Notes: a model not told the origin generated them from the sequence alone. A DNA stretch of 64,000 nucleotides from Volvox africanus (GCA_030268105.1 BSDZ01000079.1:1617501-1681500); one strand, 5' to 3'; counted from the stretch's first letter, positions 48,950 to 61,545 are shown. Translations and numbers: made by a program.

Positions 48950-49602
48950 GACAAAATAAATAGAAATTAACCGAAGTTAATTTCGTGTTCGAGATGTTAC
49001 ATAAAGATGGCCTAAATAAGAACTATAACATGAAGTGACCTGGTGTAGTGGTGAAACGTCTGGTTATTAGGAAGACACCGAGCTTTTGAGGGTAACCCCC
49101 GAAGTGAGGAGACACTGAACCCGTACAGAAGTCGTTTCGGCCTCCTAAGCAACAAGAGCATTTAATGCTCTTGCGAGGAAGCAGGGAGGACAGAGAACTT
49201 TTATACTGAAGCCTTCGCTTGATGGGTCGTAACTGTCCTGAGACTTTGCAACAAATAAGTCAACCTTTCCTCATCGGTTCAAGAGCAAGACACTCTAACA
49301 AACCGTCTGCGGTCCGTCCAGCATCCCTAACCCTAGGCCACGGTGCTGAGACGCAGCACCCCATGGGGCCAAGCTTTAAGGTCCCGGGGTGCCAATATAC
49401 ACGACATCACTGTCCAGCCTGAATCCGAACCCTTGCCTCTGCACAGATCCGGAAGCCAGGCAGTCCATTAAAACGACTTCACGAAAAAGGCGCAGTCAGA
49501 CGCAGTAGCTAACATTCCATTGCACCTGCCCTGAATCCCCTGGATTGTGTTGCGCTTCCTCTGCTCGTTCATCCGAGTAACCTCAATGGCCGCCTTCTGG
49601 AC
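48950..49602. other. Convergent 3' intergenic region
   Basis: About 650 nt between two convergent stop codons. No exon is seen. A TGGTGTAGTGG at 49040-49050 matches a tRNA A-box, but no B-box or cloverleaf follows. Confidence 0.5.
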
Positions 49603-51485
49603 TCAGCTATGTTGTTGCTCCTGCAAATCCTTGCCCATCGATGAATACCCTTGTCCCTCCATCAGATGCGCCTCCGCCTGGCCCTCCTGCGGCCCCAGCT
49701 CCTCGCCGAGTCGTGCCAGATCCTCCGCTACCGCCTCCACACGGAGGGCCAACGCCTCAATGTCGCGTGCAGCCGCGGCGAGCTGGGACTCCAGAGTGAA
49801 GGTCAATCGCGTATTGGAAACCTTTGATCTGAGGGAGGCAGCCACAAGGGCGGAAAAGCGTAATCAGCCAGCCTAAGACGGGTATAAACAAGCATGCATT
49901 CTGTGTCCCGCTGCAGATACGGCCGGCGCCCTTTCCTCCTCCCCACCGACCTGTCCAGTCGCTCCATCGGCGCGCGGGCTGCCATCGCTACCGCCACCAT
50001 TTCCTGATGCAACCTGACCTGTTGTCGCGCGGCCTCCTCCTCCCGTCGCCTCAGCCACTGGCGATAGGTGCGAATGTCGGCTTGAAGTGCCGAGCTAAGG
50101 TTCAACGTTTCAATGGCGGCTGAAGGGGGGCCATGCAAGGGCGGGGAGTTACGGAGTCACGAAGAAACGCCTCCTTCAGTAAGCGGTGGGCTGCCTTGGG
50201 GAGCACTGGCGGGGCAGACCACGAGGAAGCAAAGGTGGGAGAATAAAAGACAGGAAGCTAACAGACTGACTGAAACTCCAAGATCCCATCGTAAATGCAT
50301 ACAATGGCGAGAGGGGGACCCAAACCGTGTGGACTCTCAGCAGCTGATCTCTGCCACACGGCTCCTCCCTCCTGCGTATCCAAAACTGTCGTACCCTGCG
50401 GCGTCTGACCAGCAGTCATGTAGGACGTGATACCCAACCAGTCAATGGCACCGAGAGCACCAGCGACACCTCCCGTAATTATGCTGTTGGGCCCCCCGGA
50501 GCTCCTGCAGACGCTGCCGACGTTACCGACATTGTCGACAGCTCGACCTGCCGCTGCCAGACGTGGGATTTCATCTGAGCCTGTGTGCTGCAATCTGCTG
50601 CCGCTTAACTCGCTGCCACTGCTGCCGGTGGGATATGCCGTTTCCATCCGCCATGCTGCTCTGGCTGCTGCTTCCACCTGCGACGTCGAGGCAGATGACT
50701 GCGCTACAGATCCGCCAACACTGCGCGGCGCCGCTGCACCAGCGCCCTGAAAGTTTGCAGACATCAAGTTAACGGGGCCCGCAGGTTCGCAAGAGGAGGT
50801 GCATAGGAAGTGGCGGACAGGTACGGGTACGGCCCCTCCCTACATGATATCGACACCCCTTGTGTGCAGTGTACTATGGTTGAGACCACTTGATCCAGGG
50901 GCTCCTCAAGACGGTGCTTCCACCATTAAGGGTTGCCAATATATGCCCCTACAAAATGTGCAGCGGTATGCTACCAAGCAACCCCACGACAATACACTTT
51001 AGTCATAACACTAGTCATCCGTGTAGTTGCATTTATTTGCATGGATATTATAGAAACTCTAATAGCTACGCCTGAGACCTACGCCTGAGACCTACGCCTG
51101 AGACCTACGCCTGAGATATTCCCAATGTATTGTGATGCATGCCACAACAAGCCATGCTCGTCATACAAGAGGAAAGAAACACAAATTTGTTCCTGTCGCA
51201 TAAGTAACATCACGCAACAAATAGTTATATGATCTACATCCATGTCGTAAGTGCGTCCGAGCAATATATGCGTCATGTTACATGATACTAGGCCTGTAAG
51301 GCTTCCGCCAAAATTCTCACCGTCTGAAAGCTCTGCAAGGAAGTACCGAGATTTAAAAGTTGCCGCTCAACTTCTTGAAGGATTTCCAAGTCGCCGGGAC
51401 GAAGGCCGTGCTCCTCATTCCCCTGGGCTTGTGGAGGAACGACGGTCAATATTTCGTTATTTGTGGTTGACTGCGTTATTCCCAT
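49603..51485 (-). CDS. Small coiled-coil protein with myristoylation-type N-terminus, 4 exons, 290 aa
   Basis: Exons on the minus strand: 51485-51321, 50746-50434, 50119-49951, 49828-49603; 873 nt, phases agree, TGA stop. The N-terminus MGITQS fits the N-myristoylation pattern (Gly2, Ser6). Residues 30-55 form a Leu-rich helix (LEILQEVERQLLNLGTSLQS). A Gly/Ala/Ser linker occupies about 56-150. From about 160 to the end is a long helical, charged coiled coil (LQADIRTYRQWLRRREEEAA; RDIEALALRVEAVAEDLARL). A membrane-tethered adaptor or subunit of a coiled-coil complex is likely. The layout (myristate, linker, paired coiled coils) loosely recalls BORC subunit 5, but I see no diagnostic motif. The donor after 50434 has an alternative at the next in-phase GT. 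Confidence 0.62.
51066..51116. repeat. Four tandem 13-bp units
   Basis: The unit ACGCCTGAGACCT is repeated about four times without interruption inside intron 1 (50747-51320) of the coiled-coil gene. Confidence 0.9.
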
Positions 51486-51649
51486 TGGTCACAAATTGAA
51501 TTAAGTCCGACCTTCTTCGGTTACATTCTCGTAAACAGTACGGTGCACCGATGCAAGAAATGCAGCACGATTTTGAGACAGAAACCCATCCTCGCTTAAA
51601 ATGAAAATGTTTTTTCTCGACATGAATAAATATGCCATTACTATTTTAA

Positions 51650-54600
51650 ATGACGCACCTGCCTATGTTCGACTTGCGTGCACTCGAAGGGCATACAGCG
51701 GCGGCATATAGCCACTTTCGGCAGGACCGCGCGTGGACCATCTTGTTATTAATCTACGCTTTGATAATATGCACATATGTGCATGGATTAAAACCTGCAC
51801 CTCGCTTTCTCCGGCATGTCGGTCCCCGTTGCCACGAAAACTGCACGAAAAACGGCAACTGCAACGGTAGGTGTATATGCACACAATTAATGTTTCATTA
51901 ATTGTCACAGGAAACGAATTGGCCAAAGTATTATGCCTAACAATGCGGCATTGTGTCTATGACTGACATAGCGACCTATTGCATCGTCCACTCAACGCAG
52001 GTGACACAGGGAAATGCGACTGTTCTTTCGGATATGAGGGTAGGCTTGCTGGAGAGCGCAGCAGTTATGAGGTGTCATTACCTTCCTGTTTGGCTTCATG
52101 CTGAAGTTACGGGGTGATTGCGTGAGGAGTTTTTTCTTTATTTGACACGCCTGCATGAGGTTGACCAGCTGATAACATATATTATTGCCATAAATTAATT
52201 ATTCCCAATTTATTCACATTCCGCATTCGTCATTACATACCTTTCGGCCTGGGCAATTGCAGGCCCCGCATGTGAAAGCCGCAGTATGCCCGCGTGTCAC
52301 ACATCCCAAAAGACGCGATCGCCGCCGCAATATGGCACCTGGTCGTTAAAAAACTGCAACTGTTTCCGGCAGCTGGCGCAGGTGAGTAATAAATTGTTGT
52401 ACCGAAAGGGTCTTACGGTATCGGGGACAGAGACATGCGAATATAGCAGCTTTATCTTTCACAATGCAGTCAGGGGAATATAATTATCGTTTCTGTACTT
52501 ACATTTTGTTGTTCTCATCCGAATTGTGCGGGCGTAGAAACAATCCTTGGGGCTTGTGAGAGTGCCACAAGAGTGGTGGGAACACAGACGCGACGTATCC
52601 AGGTCATCCTTAATGGATGATAGTCGAACCAGATTGCAACGATCAAGCATGCACTGGCTCTCATGCACTGGCTCTTTTTCGTTTCGTATCCCTCGTTGTA
52701 TCGTTGTATACACGGCGAGCAACCAGCAGCCCATGCAACCTCGCTGACCAAAGCGACTCCGACCGGCTGTCCCTGGTGCCGCCCCAGATCGGCTGTCCGC
52801 CCCTAGGTGATCGGGAATGTCTGTACCAGGCGCTGTGGAACGTGAGCTTGGCCTGCTTCGAAGTTGATGGGGTGCCTCCAGAGCAGCAGACGTCGGACGT
52901 GCCGCGGGATGGCTTCTCTCACCCCTCCTTGCGATGGTGGGTCGGGACGGGTTGTGCCCATTGTATCATGACCACACATTTATTAACACGCAAACATATG
53001 ATGTCATGACAGATCACGTTACCAAACATGGCGAGTACCCAGGTTCTATCTATCATTCGCTTAAATATTTGTAATTATTTTAGTGGCATAATGATGTAGT
53101 CTGCGGTCAGATATAGAATACCGCAAATTGTATGTCATCAGTACGGCAATAGGGCGTGACATTCAACTTGGTGGAAGGGTTACGTATGTGTCGTGAATGA
53201 GAACAGAATGAAGCGGAGGCAGTTTGCAATATAAAACAATGGTTGTGGCTGTGTCGTGACTGGGCGATACGATAACGGGAACCAGGGCGTAGCTAGCTCA
53301 CCGAGGAAGGCACCAGATTTGGCGGTGCAGTTATCTCTTTTGGGGTAGGTGCGAGTCCGTGAAGTGATTCATCGAGAAACCTTCACTGGATGCGACTGCA
53401 TGTACCCTGGACCAGGAAGGTCTGGCCCCCGACTGTCTGATGCTGTACGGATGTCGCTATGCCGTACTAGTGACCGGTGTTCTCGGAAGTAACCCCCTCA
53501 GAGTCGTCAATGTGATGAAACCACACCGTTACTAAAATTGTTGTGTCCACTAACATCCGCTCCCCATCCATCCATTCATCCATCCATCCATCCAATCTCA
53601 CAGCATTGTCCTGACCGCGTATATTATTTTCATAATGATTAATGTCGTCCGAGTGACGGCTCCCTGGTTGCTCCCACAGGAAGCACCCTGAAAGCATTGC
53701 ATGATTCACCGAATGCTTGTACGGACGGTTTGTGCAAAAACCAACTGAGCCCGAAACCTTGTGGCCCCAATCCCAAACAAATGACCCAATGGCGCTCTCC
53801 TAACTTCCCTTGAAGGTATTGGGGCCAGCCCCTGCTGGGGCGGGAAGCAATGAATGAAACGAGCCCGCCAAAACAACACCTGCTGCCCAACGGGATGTAC
53901 CAACTACCCCTAGACGCCTGTCCGAAGAGGTAAAAGATGTGGAAGGAAAGAAAGGGGAGAGAAGAGAGACAGGGGGGTGAGAGAAAAGGGGGAGAGGGGA
54001 GAGAGAAAAAGGGGGAGGGGGTGAGAGAGGGAGGGGGAGAGAGGGAGAGAGAAAAAGAGGGGAGAGGGGAGAGAAGAGAGGGAGGGGAAGAGAGGGAGAG
54101 AGAGAAAGGGGAAGGGGGGTGAGAGAGAAAAGGGAAGGGGGTGAGAGAGAAGGGGGAGAGGGGAGAGAGAGAAAGAGGGGAGAGAGAGAAAGAGGGGAGA
54201 GAGAAAAAGAGGGGAGAGAGAAAAAGAGGGGAGAGAGTTAAAAAGGGGGAGACAGAAAAGGGGGAGAGAGAGGATAGGGGAGAGAGAGAGGGTTACACGT
54301 TCTCGACCGACTGCTGTGCGGGCGCTGCTACATTTGGGAGCGAAGCTACGGTTGCATGTCGTAAGTGAGGTTTTCGTTGCTGTAAATTATTGACTTTGCC
54401 GTGGCATGAGTACTGATAATGGCGAAGACACCCCTTCTGCTAGCTGACTGACATATCCGCACCATCGCCACGGCTATGACCCGGCCCCCAGGTGTAACGA
54501 GAGAGGGATATGCGGCGGCGGCTCCCCTTCGGATATGCAGGGCACGTGCATCTGCATGGCGTCGTATAAAGGGAAGTCGTGCGAAACGGCAGCGCAGGAG

Positions 54601-57118
54601 GACTGCTATCTGTAAGTTAATGGATCCAATACTTTTAATTTTTGTAATCTAAGGTCACTGTGCAGCAAGGGAGCACGTGGACACAGCGGGGTATAGTTTC
54701 GGTCTAATCGGTTAAGCGGTTTGTCGACGGTTTGCAATCACCCCTCATACACACACACACAACACGTGACAACATCACATACACATTGCCAGCGTGTATG
54801 CATGTAAAGAAAGATCTATCTATCTATCTATCTATCTATCGAGGCAAAATCATGTTACGCCGTTAGGTTGGAACACATGGAGCGGATCGGATATCAGTCG
54901 ATGGGTCGTATCTGTCGCAGGATAGGGCCAGAAAGGGTCAGTTAGAGCGAGGGGGCGTAGACCGGTGAGGTGCTGGGCCTTAGATGAAGAGGCCCCAGAT
55001 GAAGAGTGGCATCGGGGGCGGGATCAGGCGGGCGGCGTAGGGGCTGTGCACGAACCCAGCTGGACGAAGGGTAGGCTAGGATGGTTTCGGAGCAGCGCCA
55101 TCCCGCGCTGTCAGGTGCTTGCCTTGCCTTGCTCTTGCGAACTCAGCAGTTTGCGTCTGTGTGTATTGGGCTGCAGCTCCTGCTCCGGGGGTTCCAGGGC
55201 GGGTCTACCCAGTGGTACCTGCATCCAGGGCTTCTGCCACTGTCCGCCGGGTCGATGGGGCCTGGCATGCACTCGTGACGAGTACTACACCAGCAATGTC
55301 GGTGAGTAAGGTCTTAGGAAGCCTGGGTCTCCGCACATGGCGTGTTTGCCGCGAGCAAGAACAGTGAGTGAAAGGGAAGCTTCCCATTGCCCCGTGAGGG
55401 GCTACTATTGGCGAGTCAGCTTGACATGAGCTGAGCTTGGGAGGTGCGACCAGCTTGCAACCTCACGTGTTTCGGCCGTTTCCCCTGAGCCATTCCGATG
55501 TCAACGCCATGAGCTCTTTGTCCCGTCCCACCGCGTTCGTGTTTGTAATCGCCACGGCGGTGTTTGCCCTGCCCAGATCGCTCTTCTTTTGGCTCCAGGC
55601 AGTGCCCCTCTTGCCTCTTCCGCCCGACCCGTTAGCTCATAAGGCTCCCCGAAACCAGGACGATTCCTCCATGGAACGGCTTTGAAATTCGTCCGCGCTA
55701 TCGGCGCTCTTTTCTACACATTCCGAAACCCCTCCTGCGCCATCTGCCATGTCGTTTTCATGTCGACCCCCCTTTTTTCCAAGCCCTCCAACCATCCTGG
55801 GTCGAATTGCCGTACCACCCCTTCCCCCCTCGATAGGTTGGAAGCCCTCATACGCGAGCCTTCGGATCTTCGTGTACGACCTGCCCCAGAACGTGGTGCA
55901 TATGAGGACCGATGATGGCAGCGGGCGAGTATTTGATTCCGAACCCATTTGGCGCAGCAGGAGTATATATGTAGTATATGGCGGGATGGGCAGTTTTAGG
56001 GGGGGTAAATCGGGGGCTGCACCCAAATGAGCAATCCTTCTAGTCTCCATCTGCCGGAACGCAGTACTACCACTCGTACCACCTGTGCATGGACGTGAGG
56101 ACACCGCGATCATAGTGATGACGGGGACATGAAGTCTTACATGTGGAAGCTGCTAGCCAGCTAATCAGACCTTGCCAGCTTTGACAAAAGTGAATTGGTA
56201 AATGAATGCATTCTTTATTTCCCCAAAAAACCTTAACCCCAATTTAAGACATTCGCCATTCTTGTACGATGCTTGCCTCGAAACCTGACCTGCAAAAGGA
56301 GTGCCTATTGCAACTGCACACGTATATGTTTCCCTTCCGTGTCGGTTAATTTCACGGGCCAAACGGAGGGGCCGAGTTCCCAATTTGGCCGCCCGAATTA
56401 TGCTTATGAAGCCGCTTTGATCCCCTCTCGCCACAGCCAAACCCAAGACGCCATGTACCTGGCCGAGCAAGCCTTCCTCTCCCAGCTGCTGGCGGACAGC
56501 GCCTCCTCCTCCTCCTCCTCCGTGGTGACTCAGAACCCCTGGGAGGCCAATCTGTTCATGGTGCCCACATGGTCGTACTGGTACACAAGTAAGCAGGTCG
56601 GGTAGCCGTGTAGGCAGGCGCGTGGCGTGATTCCGCATCAAGGCCATATGTCATCGCGCCCTTCTTCCTAAACAGGCAACACGGTGACGCCGGTACGGCT
56701 CTTTCGCCACGTCATCCAGTACCTACGCACGAACTTCCCGTACTGGAATGAACTTGGGGGCCGCAACCACGTGTTGTGGGCTGTCAACGATCGCGGCAGT
56801 TGCGACTGGCATCACCTGGAGTCCGACCTACACCACCCCATCTTGGTGAGGAAACCCCGGGGGCGTGGACGAGCATGTGAGGGAGTTGAGAGGAGTTGAG
56901 AGGAGTTGAGGGAGTTGAGAGTTGGGAGTTGAGAGCACATTGGATTCATAGAGGGCGGTGGTACAGAGTATCTATAGAGCCTGGGAGGGGATAGGGTCCA
57001 CGACCGCTGCTGAAATGTAGATTACGTTGCATGACTGCTGCATGACCTCAACCGTTTAACGCCGTCAACGTCGGGTTCGGGATCCGGCTGGATGGGCTTG
57101 GTGGCCGATTGCGTTGTA

Positions 57119-57161
<43 letters not shown>

Positions 57162-60100
57162 GAGTGTGTGTTTGTGTTTGTGTATGTGTATGTGTATGTG
57201 TATGTGTGAGAGGGGAACTTTGCTTCACCCGTGGCCACGACCACCTGGCAGTAGTCCCTACTTTCCCCAGTCTTTCGGGGCACCCTCATCCGTTCACCCA
57301 TACACGTTGACTTCCTGGGTTCAGCACCCACTGCCAACATCCAGTGGAATCTGCCAGATCAACGGCGACCTCAACCCCACTCCTGGTCGGCTGGCATGTC
57401 ATTATAACCGAGACAGATCCTCACCGTCCATCAACATCGGGGGCACATCCACCCTCAACCAGTGGAGGGATTTTACTTCGGCTCTCAGACAGAAGCGACC
57501 CTGAAACTTCCAGGGACACTGTGTCGTGCCTCAACGGGTTGTGTCCGGGCACTGTGTGTGTATGCGAGAGAGAGAAATATGAATAGCAGCGCTACAAAAG
57601 AACTATATATGTATATATATACTTTAACTGTTGTATTCCAGAATGACACATACGAAACGTACGGCATATCGCAGGTGACCCACTTCGGTCAGGCGGCCAG
57701 GTTGCCACCTCTTCACGTCATGCTGAACACAGAAACACTGGAGGCGCTGGAGCGCCGGCGGCAGAGCATTCGCAAGGTGCCGGGGTCGGGGCCGCGGCCG
57801 GGGGGTACGGAGGGAAGAAGTTATCGATGGAGTGCTTTGGCCCAGATGTAGGAAAAAGTTGCTTGGCCACCGCCTCCCAATCCCAATGCCATTTACATTC
57901 ACATTCTTAATGCCCCTCCCTGTCGCGTAGACAGACACACAGACAGACACACAGACACACAGACAGACAGAGAGACAGACACACACACACACAGACACTG
58001 TCACACACGCACACGCACATGCACAGAAGGGTCATGCGGGTTAGCTGCCCTTTTAGTTCGCATCTTGCCTTATGCCTTTGGTATTGGAACCAGCCGGGGA
58101 GCGGGGATGGTATCTTACCATTTTAGTCCGCCGCTCCATGCTCTCACAAACACACAGCGCTAGGACACACAGACGCACCGCATTACGCGCAGTACGGAGG
58201 ATGCGAACCCCCAAGAGTTGTGGCAGTGCGACAGGCCCCTTCTGTATGGCAAACCCGGGTAGACGCACCGGCTGCCTGACGGGGGGGTGACCAGGGGGAA
58301 GCTGTGCGCTCCGAGCCTGCTGCGGGCGGCCGCCTAGACGCAGCTTTCTAGGATGCCCATCAACGCACCCACCAATCTAACCACCAAACAAACCCAAGCC
58401 AACTAGCACGAATGGGATAGAGAGGGATAGGGTACAAAAAAACGGATGAGCCGCAAGAGCTACTAGACGAAGATGGCTCAGAAAAGCCCAAGGCAAAGAG
58501 ATTTCCAGACACATGTGCTGCGGAACAAACGATGAGCCCGAAAGCTAACAGGGCCTTGTTACCAACTGACAACAGAAGTACAACAGTTCTCTTTGCGAGG
58601 CCTCCTCGAGCCTCCTTAGGCGCGCTGGTCTTTGACGTGTTGCAACACAGGGTGCAGTGGGGTCGGTGGTGCCGGGTTGCGAATTCCCCCCTTACACCTG
58701 TGGCTATGATAAACCATCATCGCCACCAGCTTGCAGCAACGGACACCCTCACGCCAGCCGCCAATATGCTCTTGCCTTTGCTTGCTGGCGCCATTCTAAC
58801 GAGCGTCTTGCGGCCGTCATCTTACCGTTGGAGCTGTCCCCGGTAGCCCTCGTGTCGTTTCCCGTTGCAAGCTCTTTGCACAACTGTTTGGTTGCGCTAT
58901 CCCCTTGCTTGGGTAACCCGTGACCTCCCCCCCCCCCCTCACACACACACACACACAACACACCTACACACGCCCACAGGTGCAGCAGATGCTCACTGAC
59001 TTTCGAGAATTCAATCATGTCGACTTGTACTATGAAAACATGCCCTGTTACAGGTACGTGGGGTATGATGTCGTATGCCGCGCGTTGTTGTTGTTGTTGT
59101 TGCTCTTGTTGCATCCCTTGCCTGTCTCTCGTATCGCGAGCTCGCTGCTTGATTCCTACCCCTCAACTACGGGCGCAGGGAGCCCCCGATTGATGCCACG
59201 CGCAGCAATCCCAGTGGCTCGGTCCTTTGGCTTTCCCCTGGGCCCTCTTTCTTCACCCTTCATCTCAACACACACCCTCCCCGCCGCGCTTGTGTATGCG
59301 TGTGCCCCCATCTTCCGCACCTCAGGCCAGAAAAAGACGTGGTGGTAGTTCCAATCGCACCCGGGTGGGTCTATCCTGTAATTCATACCGTGTACGGCAA
59401 AGATCACCAGCAGTACAACCGTTCGATGTCCCGGCCGTATACGTTTTTCTTCTCCGGCGGCATCAGGTGAGATCTTATTGCCGCTATGGGGTTCCCACAC
59501 GCGGCACTGCACATCACACTTTTCCGCCCGCACACCGGCATATAGCATCTGTATAGCAGCCATATAGCAGCCGTATAGCAGCCGTATAGCAGTCGTCGGT
59601 TTTATGGGAGGTGACGTCATGGCAGTTCAAAGCTCACAATAAGCCGGGGCCCAAATTTGGCTTGCAGCGTACAGGGCTAACCCAGGTGTTCATGTTGATA
59701 CCCCCGGATAGTTTGTCGGCCTAGTGTCGGCGGCAGCTGGCAGCAGCAGCCGCGTAGCTTTATTTAGCCTTATACGTGGCTGATGAAAATCGTCATCATA
59801 CAAATCGGTGGGGGCTGAGGTCGTAACTGAACTTTGGTGGGTGCTCACCTCCTGATTCAACTCTCTTCTGTGGTTTGCACGGCAGGACGGAGATGATGTA
59901 CAGCCAAGGTGTACGACAGGCGATCGCCAAGATGCAGCAGGAAAGGTCAACGTGGAACCGACCCGATTTCCTGATTCGGACGGCAGGTATGCTCGTGACA
60001 CAGAAGGAAGTCAGGAGCTCACTTTAGAGGTGAAATGAACTGACCGGCAGCAACAGCAGTATCGACGGGGTCCAGGGGAGGGGAGGGAAGCTGAGGGGAG

Positions 60101-61545
60101 GGGAGGGAAGGGGAGGGGAGGGGACTTCGGAATCCGGGGCTCCAAAACCCATTACTCCAATATTGCAGCGAATGAAAAGTGATCAGCAAGCCTGAGCAAG
60201 CTCCTATTGATCGAGCTCATCGTGTTCTGACCAAGACCTGCTTGTGGCAATTTCCCTGGTGGCAGTGCCCCGGGTGGCCAGGGCCCTATTTGTGGAGCCA
60301 TAATCTCTTAACCCTGTCCGCTCCCATGTTGATTGCCGCCACCAGGCTTCCCCCGAGCCAGCATGATGCAGTCCAAGTTCTGTCTGGCCCCCAGCGGGTG
60401 GGGCTGGGGCATCCGGCTGGTGGAGGCAATGGCAGCTGGCTGTGTTCCCGTGATAGTGCAGGACGGCATATACCAGGTATCACTCATGCTGGGGGGTTTC
60501 TTCGCATCTGTGACGTGTGGGCTTAAGTGCCGTCAGCTCAGTTATCATTGCGTTAGTTACCAGTGAGGTGGTTGTCGGTAAGATGAGGCGCTTTTGCGCT
60601 CCCACGACTGGCTGCACCTGGGTGGCTAACCGCCGAGGTAGGACAGATGGACAGACGGATCTTTGGCAGTCTGGTCGTCTTGTCCGTCCATCTGTCTGTC
60701 TGTGTGTGTCTGTGTCTGGTTCTCTGAGAATGTGCTGGCCATGTGCCTCAGCGATTGACATCCGGTAGTAACCAGCATGGATGGAAATGGATGGATGGAA
60801 AGTTCCACCTTGTTGTTTGTCGACGCACGTGCAGTATCTGTGGGACGTGGTGCCGTATGATGAATTCGCCGTACGGGTCAGCCGCCGCAGTCTACACCGC
60901 CTTCCTCAGATCCTCGACGCCATTACGCCGGAGCAGCTGGAGGCGCTCCAAGCGGGGTTGACGCGCTGGCACAGGTAGGTGCGGATGCAAAGTATGAGAT
61001 GGTGGTGTGGTGGGGAGGGAGAGGGGGAGGTGGAGGGGGAGGGGGGGGCGCGGGTGGCAACACACTAGGGCAAAAGGAGGGAGCAAAAGCGCCAGATCGA
61101 ATAACTATTGGTATAAACGGTTAGTAAGTCATTAGGCTTCAACAAACTTTGCCGTGTCAGTGAACGACGGAATCGTACTGCCGTAATGAATGAGTGGCAA
61201 TTACGCGTCATCACTCAGTTCCCTTCGGTCCCAGCATCCCGGGCTCCACACCTTTACCGCAACGCCACGCGCATACGTCCAGTCGCGATGTCGTCATTGG
61301 ACATATGTGCGTCCATATGTCGGTGAAGGGATGGGAATCCACTGGGGTCGTAGTTTCACCCTTGCGGTTGTACCGGTACGTACCTGACCGACCCAAACCT
61401 CTCCGTGGCATTGCCCCTCCCACGTAGGGCCTTCTTATACGGCACTGTTCATCCGGATGGCTTAGCATACAACTTCACGTTGCAGTCTCTCCGCCGCCGC
61501 CTGACCAACATGTGGAGTGCTCACTATCGAAGAAGCTTAAACTAA
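51650..61545 (+). CDS. Exostosin-like (GT47) glycosyltransferase with EGF-like modules, type II membrane protein
   Basis: Exons: 51650-51866, 52001-52039, 52263-52381, 52788-52936, 54492-54611, 55177-55301, 55837-about 55970, 56437-56588, 56676-56845, 57642-57776, 58980-59053, 59326-59466, 59886-59986, 60346-60476, 60835-60974, 61428-61545 (TAA). Phases agree except at the exon 7/8 join. The N-terminus has a short cytosolic tail and a signal anchor ([17 protein letters not shown]), typical of Golgi enzymes. Three Cys-rich EGF-like modules follow ([46 protein letters not shown]). The exostosin domain runs from [12 protein letters not shown] through [74 protein letters not shown] and [11 protein letters not shown] to the C-terminus. 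It should transfer a sugar from a nucleotide donor to wall or matrix glycans; donor and acceptor are not predictable. The 55970-56437 boundaries are uncertain: an upstream extension of exon 8 is open. Confidence 0.88.
53563..53594. repeat. (CCAT)n microsatellite
   Basis: An imperfect CCAT tetranucleotide run in the same large glycosyltransferase intron. Confidence 0.8.
53934..54291. repeat. ~350-nt near-pure polypurine tract
   Basis: Long runs of GAGAGGGGA and GAGAAAGAGGGG units with only rare pyrimidines on the plus strand, inside the glycosyltransferase intron 52937-54491. Such tracts can form triplex (H-DNA) structures and are unstable. The sequence is a chance ORF in several frames and was not taken as coding. 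Confidence 0.9.
54813..54841. repeat. (ATCT)7 microsatellite
   Basis: About seven uninterrupted ATCT units in the glycosyltransferase intron 54612-55176. Confidence 0.9.
56879..56935. repeat. GAGTTGAGAG tandem repeat
   Basis: Degenerate tandem copies of GAGTTGAGAG(G) just after the donor at 56846, inside an intron. Confidence 0.8.
57115..57208. repeat. (TATGTG)n microsatellite abutting a dispersed-repeat copy
   Basis: A hexanucleotide run touches the 3' end of the minus-strand dispersed repeat at 57207. Read in the orientation of the element it is a (CACATA)n tail. Confidence 0.9.
57207..57529 (-). repeat. Dispersed ~340-bp repeat, copy 3
   Basis: A full-length minus-strand copy inside the glycosyltransferase intron 56846-57641. 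Its 5' end (GCACGACACAGTGTCCCTGG) is the same as that of copy 1 at 4090, and internal blocks match both other full copies. The 3' end is joined to a (CACATA)n simple-repeat tail. It has no coding capacity and no terminal inverted repeats that I can see. Confidence 0.88.
57928..57992. repeat. (GACA/CA)n microsatellite
   Basis: Interleaved GACA and CA units in intron 57777-58979 of the glycosyltransferase. Confidence 0.85.
59541..59594. repeat. TATAGCAGCCG tandem repeat
   Basis: About five degenerate 11-bp units in the glycosyltransferase intron 59467-59885. Confidence 0.8.
60073..60123. repeat. GGGGAGGGGA tandem repeat
   Basis: A short G-rich purine repeat in the glycosyltransferase intron 59987-60345; runs of four G could allow a quadruplex. 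Confidence 0.8.

Noticed and set aside
49040..49100. tRNA or SINE head with a perfect A-box match
   Set aside because: No B box at the right distance and no cloverleaf can be drawn.
53937..54368. Arg/Glu-rich ORFs across the purine tract
   Set aside because: A simple repeat gives open frames in several phases; it lies in an intron of the glycosyltransferase.
56064..56093. Micro-exon encoding [10 protein letters not shown] in the exostosin gene
   Set aside because: Splice sites exist, but its phase does not fit exon 8 and the same region of the fold is already supplied by [13 protein letters not shown].
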